Assembly (NCBI RefSeq): GCF_004379255.2
Contig: NC_056042.1
Span: forward strand, 31,165,928 to 31,229,927
Length of the DNA: 64,000 nucleotides
Reading direction: 5' to 3'
DNA from: Salvia splendens
Lineage: Eukaryota > Streptophyta > Magnoliopsida > Lamiales > Lamiaceae
Shown: positions 27,922-37,800 of the stretch, in pieces
Layout of the letters: each line of letters begins with the position of its first letter
Position numbering within the stretch: the first letter of the stretch is position 1
Program-made: the position numbers and the translations under genes
The notes under the pieces: model-generated
The model's database searches: none
Told to the model about the DNA's origin: nothing
What the model saw: the letters and a program-made list of their open reading frames with translations, nothing else

Positions 27922-28816
27922 GAGCTACAATAGAGTTTCGGATAACTATGGTTAGTATTAAATTTGAACTGCAGCCCGGAACCAACCATCACACATGTTT
28001 TGGTCCGAGTCCTCCCTCGTTTATAATATGGTCCCTTTTATCAGTAAAGCTCTCTGTTCTTTGAGAGAAAGCAAACATAACTACACCAAAACTGTATAGA
28101 AGTGATTTCGAGATAGATGTGAAGAGCTAAGTGATGCCACATTCTATCATTATTGTTTCATGACCGTACATATGTACGGTATATGACTATATGTACATCC
28201 TGATGTTCTGAATTCTGATGCAAAGGGCATTCAAATCTACCATTTGGTTAAATTTCGGAACTGCATCATATACTCTATGTTTCTTTTTCGGTAACGAACA
28301 AGAAAAACAACATAAAGACAGTTAGCCACATCTGGATATAACAAGGAAAGGATCCTAAAGTATCCCAAGTAATTAATCGAGCTTAAATTCCATTATGTTT
28401 TCTTTTGTTTCTTTTGTGATGGGAGGAAGAATAATAAGAAGAAATGAATGAACCGGGTATCAGAATTCCGGTCAATCTAGCCACAATTAATATTCCAAGA
28501 AGGTCATCAAAATTTTCAAGAAAATATCAACAGTGTTCCATGGAAATGGAGGTAGTAGACTAGTAAACACCAAAAAAACATGCACACTAAGTGAAAAGGC
28601 TATACCAAAAAGCAATTCATTCTGCACCACAGTTGAGCAATAGAATAGTATAAGCAACAACTTACAAAAGAGACATTACCTAATTCATATCTTCCAATGT
28701 GAGTTTGGGACTAAACTCGGACTAATTCATCTCACGAACTATAGGATATATTATGCTACGGTCTGATAGTAATACAAAGATTGATAATCTTACAATTACC
28801 GCGTAGCAATGCCCCC
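27922..28816. other. Convergent 3' spacer between CRK and ALP1-like genes
   Basis: About 900 bp holding the 3' untranslated regions of two convergent genes. No further ORF or element is recognised. Confidence 0.5.
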
Positions 28817-30124
28817 TCATCTTGATGACAGTCGTTGATAGAGATCATCGGCCAAAAGCTGCCTCAAGTTCCCCCCATAGTAATAGCACGACTTCTCGTT
28901 CTCCAGCATCCCCGGTGTCTGCCCACTTTCCTCCGGCTCCTTCCACAGCTCCGGCTCAGGCTCCCTTGCAACCTGACACAGATTGTGCAACACACAGCAA
29001 GCAACGATTGTTTGAGGAGCGTGATTCAGTCCCACATTCAAGTCCTGCATAATCTTCCACCTTCCTTTTAGCAATCCAATCGCCTCCTCCACTGCCTTCC
29101 GCCCCTTCATCAGCGCCTCATCAAATGCATTCTGGGCGGGGCTGCCCGTCCTGTCGTAGCTGAAAGGCGTCATCAGGAACGAGAGCAAGGGGAAGCTCCA
29201 GTCCCCGACTATATACGGCCTCACAGGCTGCCCCTTGACGCTAACAGCCTTATCCCAAACAATGTCGCTTGAAATCAGCTTGTTATACAGCAAGCTATCC
29301 CTAAAATGATCAGCATCTTCATGGCCTCCGGGGGCTTTCACGCAGACATCCCAAAATATCTTCTTGTGATCGGCCACGACCTGCAATAGAAGCGATGGGA
29401 ATCCGTATTTGCAATAGTACATGGAGCCGTTGACGGCATCGGGGCTGAGTTTGTGGAGCTTGACCGGGGTTGTATCAATTGCGCCGCAGACGTTCGGGAG
29501 GGGCGTGATTTCCTGAAATCCCTGCGTCGTTTCGACGAGGCGGCGGCGGGCGACGGGGATTTTGATGAATTCGGGGTAGAGCTTGGTGGCGAGGAGGCGG
29601 GTGACCATGTTTGTGATTTTGGAAATTAGGTAGGGCTCGAGGGCGTAGCGGGAGGCTAGGGTTTTGAGGGTGAGGCCGTGGGCGAAGCGGGAGAGGACCA
29701 TAGCGACGGCGTAATCGGAGGGGAGGGAAAGCTGGGATTGGGTGATGTAGGGTTTGAGCTTCTCGACGACGGTGGTGAAGACGGGGTAGGACAGGCCGTA
29801 GAGGGATCGCCATTGGGCGTCGCGGAGGGGGGCCTCCATTGCCCAGATGCGCTCGGTGGAGAGGGCTCGGAAGGCGGCGACGGAGAATTCGGAGGGGGGT
29901 TTGGTGGCGGCGGCGGAGGAGGAGGTTTTGGGCTTCTTTTTGGAGGGGGGGTTGGAGGCGAGGTAGGAGAGGACGGAGGAGAGGGTGAAGAAGAGGAGGG
30001 GAGCAGCGGAGGTGGAGGCGGCGTCGGAGGAGGAGGAGGAGGAGAGGAGGGGGGAGGTGGTGGGGTCCAGGTAATTGTGGAAGTGGAGGAGGTTTGATAG
30101 CATCAGGAGGAAGTATTGATCCAT
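28817..30124 (-). CDS. ALP1/HARBI1-like domesticated PIF/Harbinger transposase
   Basis: Single-exon gene of 435 codons starting at the ATG at 30124 (MDQYFLLMLSNLLHFHNYLD). The open frame extends 68 codons further upstream, but that part lies largely in a GC-rich MITE-like sequence, so the inner ATG is preferred. After a Ser/Ala-rich, low-complexity N-terminus (residues 25-80) comes a Harbinger-type nuclease domain (about 95-385). The presumptive triad positions are filled: Asp217 in GAIDTT, Asp252 in VVADHKKIFWDV and Glu346 in AVEEAIGLLKGRW. Proteins of this type (ALP1, HARBI1 and relatives) are host genes derived from transposases. Arabidopsis ALP1 acts with Polycomb complexes and has lost catalytic residues. 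No TIRs flank this gene, which supports domestication. Whether it cuts DNA is unknown. Confidence 0.85.
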   Translation of the reverse strand: MDQYFLLMLSNLLHFHNYLDPTTSPLLSSSSSSDAASTSAAPLLFFTLSSVLSYLASNPPSKKKPKTSSSAAATKPPSEFSVAAFRALSTERIWAMEAPLRDAQWRSLYGLSYPVFTTVVEKLKPYITQSQLSLPSDYAVAMVLSRFAHGLTLKTLASRYALEPYLISKITNMVTRLLATKLYPEFIKIPVARRRLVETTQGFQEITPLPNVCGAIDTTPVKLHKLSPDAVNGSMYYCKYGFPSLLLQVVADHKKIFWDVCVKAPGGHEDADHFRDSLLYNKLISSDIVWDKAVSVKGQPVRPYIVGDWSFPLLSFLMTPFSYDRTGSPAQNAFDEALMKGRKAVEEAIGLLKGRWKIMQDLNVGLNHAPQTIVACCVLHNLCQVAREPEPELWKEPEESGQTPGMLENEKSCYYYGGNLRQLLADDLYQRLSSR

Positions 30125-30237
30125 GGTTGCAGAAACCCTAGAGAGAGAGAGAGAAGCGTTGGAGTTTTTGCTGAGAATTGGGGTTGCAGCGGCGACGGTT
30201 ACGACGCCGTTTTGGAACAGTGGCAAAGGTTGTGAGA

Positions 30238-30806
30238 GAGCATCTCCAATGGTGGCTAGCGGGCCGGCTAGCCGATTCCCGGCGCTAGCCGGTTCGCTCG
30301 CCGAACCATTGGAGTCGGCTAGCGCCAAATCGGCGAGCGGACGCCGATTCTCGGGCGCTGGCCGATGCGCTCGCCGATCGGCTTACCGTCATTGTAGGCG
30401 GGCGATCGGCCAATACTTTTTTTTTAATTTTCGAAATACTATATATACGAAGAGGTGGGGGTCCCGGATAGCGGCGGCGACGACGGTGACGGCTACGAGG
30501 AATGAGGCGGAGGCGGGGGCTCGTGTGTGGAAGAGGTTTTTTTTTTAAAAATTAATGTAGTTTTTTTTATATTAATGTAATTTTACTATTATTATTGAAT
30601 TTTTCCGTATCTGTGTCGTAAATTTAATTCCGTATTTCGTGTGATTGTTAATTATTTGTTTTTTATACTTTTGTTTATTGTGGCTAGGCTATTGCTTATC
30701 CAGTTGCTTGTCCTGATGATGCGACATGATGAGTTTTTAGTGCGAATGATGTGGCAGGAGGAGTTGTGGCTAGCTTATGGCTTGCTTATTACCTTCGTAG
30801 ATGCTC
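30238..30806. mobile_element. PIF/Harbinger- or MITE-like element beside the ALP1-like gene
   Basis: The ends GAGCATCTCCAATGGTGGCTAGC (left) and, inverted, GAGCATCTACGAAGG with a nearby GCTAGCCAC block (right) look like diverged TIRs of the GAGCATC family, also seen at 42793. No clean target duplication (AGA left, TGA right). The left part is rich in GCTAGC/GGCGAGC palindromes and a GC-rich stretch (30240-30530). Non-coding. Confidence 0.45.
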
Positions 30807-31872
30807 TGATGAAAGAGGTAGACCGTATTTGTATTGGTGCCACGTCATTTTTTAGTTATTGCGTCACCCCCCATATTCTATTCTAAATTAATTTCTGAGT
30901 TTTAGATAATTAATTGATAGGAGTATATATTTAGTTCATGATACCCAGACAAATTTACCACAAAATAGTGAGATTCGTTGATACATTATGTGTTACAGCT
31001 ACAAGATTATCGAATACTCGATCCATATGTTTTTCGAATAGTCGAATACCTATCACGAGTATCCCAACCTGACAAATCGAGTACTCTAACACTCGAATCT
31101 TTACATATATTAATAAGTAATTAAAGAAATTAAGAATGAAAATCTATATTAAAATTTCTAAATCTAAAATTTAGTTTATTCAATTAGAATATAGTAATAT
31201 ATTAAATTCTTTTTGGTGTGTATGGCAATTATGTATGTTTATGAACTTAAAAATTGCGAACTGTATTATCAAGGAGATCAGTAACTAACCGAGAGGCGAT
31301 TGGAGAGAATATGTGTAGGCAGAAGTGCAATAGATACAAAGACTTAAAGAAAGATACGGAATGTATGAGAATGGGGTCACTTTGACGAAGAATCGGAGTA
31401 TTGACTTGTTTATAAAAGTTAAAGAAAGTTAACCTAATTAATTCTAATTAAGTAGGAGTAAATAACTTAGTCCAGTTTCAATAACCCTAAACAACTAAAT
31501 CTAATTTATAAACAATAAATGAGGTATTCGTATAAATCGGGTTACCTGATACCTGAATTATTTTAAATTTTATCATCCGATCTCATGTTCAATCGCATAA
31601 AATTGGATATCGAGTATTCAATGTCCCACGGATATTGGATCGGACACGGGTGGGTACAGGTAAACCATAAACCTAATACCCGGTATAAAACCATAACATT
31701 TGCTTGGTGCCGGGCACTTTTAAAACCGAAACGCTGTCGTTGGGCACAATAGGAAAGAGGGAAGAACCAAGAAAGTGGATAAATTTTTTTTGTTAGGGTT
31801 TATTGATTAAGCTCGTTCGAAAACTTGTATCTCTTCTGCGGGAACGGAAGCTGATCCAAATCATTTCCAGCC
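30807..31872. other. Promoter side of the ZOP1-like gene; decayed repeat
   Basis: AT-rich. 31000-31690 contains repeated CGAATACTCGA / ATCGAGTATT and CGGACACGGGTGGGTAC motifs resembling the interior of the hAT element at 19499, but no termini can be placed. The 5' leader of the ZOP1-like gene (TTAGGGTTTATTG at about 31793) lies at the end. Confidence 0.4.
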
Positions 31873-34800
31873 ATGACAGAGGTACGATCAGAAGTCTTTC
31901 GATGTATTTCGATTTTTTTATCGCTCAAAATTCCTAATTTCAATCTCCAAATGCGGGGTTTTTTCTTCTTTAGTTCTAGAGTACATTAATCATTCCTCGT
32001 TTGTACTGCGTTTTTTTTTTTGTTCCGGATTTGGGAGAGACGCATGACCCTCATGCGTCTTTTTTTAATGAAACGCATGACTGTCATGCGTCTTTTATAG
32101 AGACGCATGAGGGTCATGCGTCTCTCATTTTTTTTCCGTTTTATTTTGACGACGCATGAGAATCATGCGTCTTAGAAACAGACGCATGACGCTCATGCGT
32201 CTTTTTTTTTTTTAAATTTGACTAGAGACGCATGATGCTCATGCGTCTTAAAGAGAGACGCATGAGCGTCATGCGTCTCTACTTCGAATTAAACCAGCTG
32301 CGAAGGCAGTAGCTCCTCATTCACGCACGCAGACAGCAAAGGTTGCGATTTCCTTGGCGATTTCTTGGCGACTCCCGTCATATTTCGGTAAGTTTCCTTC
32401 AATCTTTCAACACTGCTCCATTATTTGTTGTTTATTTGCATATTAGTAGGGTTTTTGAAAAATTTATGTAAACTTACTATTTTAGGGTTTATTGAAAAAA
32501 TTTATCTTTAATTGTTGTTGGTTTGTATATTTATTTTTGCAGAAATCATGCAAGTATTCGTGAGTTTATATTGGGGTGGTAGAATATATCAACTTCCTCA
32601 TGTGGGCATTTGTTATGATCCTCCTCGTGCGAGAGCTTCCATCGTATTGGATTCATGTGTTTCATTATCTGAATTAGTAGGAATGATATGTGCTAAGATA
32701 AGAATAGATTCCAATCAACACTTCATCGAAATATCTTGGAGGCATTGTTTCTTGGGTACCGGTACGAGTTATGTATGTACTGCGGTTGACAGTGATCAAA
32801 GTGTGTTTTATATGTTCAATGCGGCTCTAAATTCTACTCGGCATATTGAATTATTTGTTGAGTATTCGTCTGTTGGAAATGCCTTAATCCCACCAATTGT
32901 TGATCATGGTGTTGGTTCATCTACGAGGTTTGAACCTATGAGCATCGACTGCGGTATGAATGAGCAAACAGACGTTGCAGATGTTGGATTGAATACTCAA
33001 GAGAATGTACAAGAACATGCTGATGTTGATGTTGTACGAGGAGACCTTGCAGATCCAGAATTGTCGTCATCATCGTCTGATGATATTTTAAGTGATGATT
33101 CCGGTGCTGACTCTAGTGATGAGGAGGTAGTGTATAAACCCGTCGTACAAGGTGAACAACCACTTCCAGAATATGTTCACACTGGGTTGAAATATTTTCG
33201 CAAACTGCCAAGTGGTCGTACTGAGGTACCTGAAGTTGGTAATGAACGCAGTACCATGTACTGGGATGAAGAACACCCATATCGGATTAATGGTGGAACA
33301 AAATTTGATAGCAAGCTGCATGTGAAGACTGCTATTACTATGTGGAGTCTGAGGCAACACCGGCAATTTAGGGTGGTTGAGAGTAAATTAAGAAGGTGGC
33401 ATGCCGTGTGCAAATATCCAAATGGGAGGACAGAAGATGGGACAGCTATTATCAGCGAGACCGACGCTGACAAAGCGAATGAATGTCGGTGGGAAGTGTC
33501 TGTTACACACATGGCCCATGATGATATGTGGGAGATTAGGAAGTGGCGGGGACGCCATAGTTGTGAAGGTCATCGTAACGAGATTAGGAAGTGGCGGGGA
33601 CGCCAGAGATCGAGGTAACTCTATTTTTGAACTCATTGATAAACACAACCACAAAGCTACATGGGAAGCACAGTACTATGGTGTCTCATTTCAAGCACCA
33701 AGACACCAAGACTATTGGGCAAATCCTGGATGGAAATTGCGTATCACCCCTGAGCAGTTGCTTCCTCGAAAGCGCGGACGAGGCAGAACAAGGAGGATTC
33801 CTAATCAAATGGATATCCGCGAGGAAGATGAACCGAGAGCGCCCCGCAAGTGCAGGAATTGCGGTGTAGAAGGACATGACCGAAGAAACTGCACAGTCGG
33901 TCGTGTTATGTAGGGGTTATTCACATTTGCAGCGCAGGTATTTTTGTACCTTATTTTTTTATGTTTGTATATTTTATATTTTCGTTCTATGAGAAATCGT
34001 ACTCTTTCTGTTGTAACAGGGCTTGTGTACGTGAAGTCAGTGTTGGACAAAAAGCGTGTTAGAAATTGAAGACTTTGGAATGAATTGAAGAATTTGTATT
34101 AACTGAACTTTGGACATATTTTGTACTGATTGAGTTTGCAATCTAAATAAATGGTTGTATTGAAAAATGGAAATTATTTATATCAATTCCACTGAATAAA
34201 ATAAAAATGGAGGTATAGTTGAAGTATAATCGCCCGATCGGGCGAACTCTCTGTACTCTGCCTGCTGAAAAGTTAGAGACGCATGAGCATTATGCGTCTC
34301 TGTATAAGACGCATGACCCTCATGCGTCTCTGTATAAGACGCATAATGCTCATGCGTCTCTAACTTTTCAGCAGGCAGAGTACAGAGAATTCGCCCGATC
34401 GGGCGATTATACTTCAACTATACCTCCATTTTTATTTTATTCAGTGGAATTGATGTAAATAATTTCCATTTGATGAAGAATATAAGATAAACATAAATAA
34501 CATGAATTTGAGCACCAAACCATAACATACATATCCAAATATCATGTCATATGCAACAAATGCACAATCAGTTACATCAATTCGAGCAACTCCACCATCA
34601 TGCCTGGGACAATTCCACCCTCATTCTTCACTGCCCGACTTCCTGGAATGGAGATACTAATGAAATTAGTAACCAATTGAAGATTCATAGATATGAAAAC
34701 TTAAATAAACAAAGTACCTGAAAAATTGCTACTTATACGCTGATGGAGTATATTTTGACGGTTCAACACCCTTATTCTTCCTGGAGGACAACCTCTTGTA

Positions 34801-37800
34801 CACTTTGCTCACGAGCTTCCCAACCCCGCCTCGTGATGAACCCTCTGCAGGAGGATCATAGGGCCGCCCAAAGAGCATCCATTCACATCATTGCAGTAGT
34901 CAGGCAGTGTGAAAGGTGCGTACGGCGTCCAGATAAACTACAAAACAACATTGCAAATGCCAAATTAATTTCATAATAAGTTCATAAACGAAGTCTAAAC
35001 CGAAAGAATATTCACCTGGCCAGGTCTAATCAGAGATAATTGGTCACGGTAATGCTCAACCGAGTGTCTTGGAGCATTTCCTATCTGCGTTGTTCCTCTC
35101 CACCTATACATAAAATTGATGTAAGAAAAAAATTCACCCAATATGCATTAATAAATAAAAATTTCGATATATACCTGGCGCCACATGGTGTATATGGCTC
35201 GTGCACCTTTGGTCCTATGAACGCAGGCCTCAATGTGGGCATTCTTTCCCACGCCCATAGCTGCAGGAGGATCATAGGGCCGCCCAACTCTTTTCTCTTA
35301 TCCATGGAAGCCTCGCATAGATAATGATAAAGGTAGGCCAATGCCGCGCTTCCCCAACTTATATTCTTCACCTCTTCCGGATCCCCAAGCCCATTCAACC
35401 ACATAAATGGCACCTTACACCCCGTGGTATCCGGTAGAATGAGACCTCCTAATAAAATTAGGGCATGGATACGTGCTCTTTGGATGTATACGTAAGTAGG
35501 CAGGTCATCACCCAGAGGCATCCTTGTCTGGTTGATCAGCGCGGTCATCAGCAAACCGCCTTGCTTTGTCTCTGTGGAAGAATCTGGTATCCATCCCAAC
35601 AGATCGCGGCACTTGCTGGTCCAATCTGGAAAGTTGTCATGATAGTCACGACCCGTGAAAACGACGCCATCCGCCCTCAAGCCCCAGATGGCTTGCACAT
35701 CTTCCAAGGTGATCGTCGTCTCACCGATCGGTAGATGGAATGTGTGTGTCTCCGGCCTCCAACGCTCAATCAACGCCGTGATCAGCTCATTGTCGACCTT
35801 CATTGGCTTCCCACAATCGATCACGCCTTTGAAACCAAAGACGTCAAGCCAATATCTTACATTCTCGTGAATCACGGCGTCCCAAGTCTTACTTTCAGTC
35901 CTTCGGACTTTAAATACTTGGGTTGTGCCCCCTTTCATCAGTTTATTTGAAATGTGATTTTTTGCATATTTAACACGGACGGGTCTTCGGGTCCATACAA
36001 TAAATGTCCAGTAGAACTTGAAGTCGCCATCTAATCTAAGTACAACCAAAATCACAACCAAAAAACATACAAAATCACAACGACAATCATCAAAAACATA
36101 CCAATATTATACAATAGAATGAATTTAGCCACTAAAATCGTAGACATTTAACTAAACAACAAAAAAATCAACCAAATTGGAGCTATTCGTTTTTAACCCT
36201 AATTTACAAACATTAGGGGAAATCTAAATAATCTATGCAAATTAACAACAAATAAGGAAGGCAAGTAGAATGATTGAACGAAACTTACCGGAAAACAAGT
36301 CGAAATCGTCTTCTTTCGCCGAATCTAGGAAGAAATCGCCGCCTCCGTGAGTGTTTGCTGTCTGCGTTCGTAAGTGAGGAGCTACTGCCTTCGCCGCTGG
36401 TTTAATTCGAAGTAGAGACGCATGACGCTCATGCGTCTCTTTCTAAGACGCATGAGCATCATGCGTCTCTAGTCAAATTTAAAAAAAAAAAAGACGCATG
36501 AGCGTCATGCGTCTGTTTTTAAGACGCATGATTCTCATGCGTCGTCAAAATAAAACGGAAAAAAAATGAGAGACGCATGACCCTCATGCGTCTCTATAAA
36601 AGACGCATGACAGTCATGCGTTTCATTAAAAAGAGACGCATGAGGGTCATGCGTCTCTCCCAAATCCGGAACAAAAAAAAACGCAGCACAAACGAGGAAT
36701 GATTAATGTACTCTAGAACTAAAGAAGAAAAAACCCCCAAATGCGTGTTTAAAGCATATAGAATACGTGAATATGTTTTGAGTATTGATTTCGTGTGGTA
36801 GGTGTAATATTAATCATATACTTGCATCGTTATTGAAGAACGGAACTTTGATCCAAGCTGCGTTTGACAAAATCGAAACATGCCCCCCTAGTAGAACTAG
36901 AAGAATCTGAATTCAAGGATATAAAAGTTTAGTTGGGTTTTGTGAATTTTATAACTTAAGTTCTGAAAGATGATGCATCCGTAGATCAGATTGATTATTT
37001 TGAATGTTATTTCCTAGCATTGATTTAGGGGAGAAGAAGTGTTAGATCCACCTGTTGCTCGTGGCTTTTGCTTGGCAGAATTCTTAAATATATGACTGAC
37101 TAAGTGGATTTAGCTTACGCATATTTTTGTTGCTTGTCCAACTTGAAAATACGTTTACAAGTATATATTTCAATCAGTAAGAAGATGAAGGGGTTATGAT
37201 ATGTGGTTGCTTGCCTCGCCCTCTTATATCCGCAAAAAACTTGACAATCTGTCTGTCTCTATGCATCATAATCATATTTATTCAATTATTTTCGTGTTTT
37301 TGTTTTTGATTGATATATAGTTAATGCTGTCTGAAAATCCCTTCCTTTTGCTCTCCAGTACTGGGTCAGTCAGGGTAACAAGTGGTGTGACACCTGTAAG
37401 ATTTACATTTCCAACAATCCAGCCAGCATTAGAAATCATGAGATTGGACAGCGGCACAAGGACAGTGTTGCCAAGAGGCTTAATACTATGCGGGAAGACA
37501 AGGCGAAAAAAGATAAGGAACTAAAGCAAGCAGCTAAAGTCCTGGAACAGATAGAAGCTGTGAGTTATCAACTTATCATACTGTTTTGTATGTGTTCTAT
37601 TGTTATTTATTCAAGAAAAGGACCACCTTACTTTAGTAAAAAGGGGGAAACACTGGAATAATGTTATTTGGAATGCTGATGATATTTTTTGTTTACCTGT
37701 CTTGGAACAATTCTTTATGTGAAGTGTACCTGTGAAGCATACTTAAGTTTGATGTTTGTAGACATTTCTAGTCTATTATAGTGAAAGCCTGAAGGGCATG

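Larger units (their letters stand above)
31947..36745. mobile_element. Mutator-like element (MULE) with palindrome-array TIRs, in ZOP1-like intron 1
   Basis: The element is 31956-36736 (4,781 bp) between perfect 9-bp direct repeats CCAAATGCG (31947-31955 and 36737-36745), the hallmark of Mutator-like insertion. TIRs of about 385 bp (31956-32340 and 36355-36736) begin GGGTTTTTTCTTC and are highly similar. Each TIR contains seven 21-bp palindromes (see separate entries). Two convergent genes lie inside, each starting next to a TIR: a transposase remnant (+) and a PMD gene (-), as mudrA and mudrB do in MuDR. They are separated by a 306-bp palindrome. The element cannot supply its own transposase, because the catalytic core is missing. 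Confidence 0.95.

Noticed and set aside
29678..30097. Gly-rich 139-codon ORF on the plus strand
   Set aside because: Antisense shadow of the ALP1-like coding sequence; composition follows its Pro/Ser-rich codons.
30125..30328. 68-codon N-terminal extension of the ALP1-like protein
   Set aside because: It is open, but lies partly in a GC-rich GAGCATC element and has no conserved features. The inner ATG opens the family-like N-terminus.
32039..32277. Regularly spaced palindromic repeats resembling a CRISPR array
   Set aside because: The spacing is uneven, spacers are low-complexity, the array is mirrored in the opposite TIR, and the genome is a plant's. It is part of a transposon terminus.
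34178..34458. Twin 79-codon ORFs on both strands
   Set aside because: An artefact of the 306-bp palindrome.
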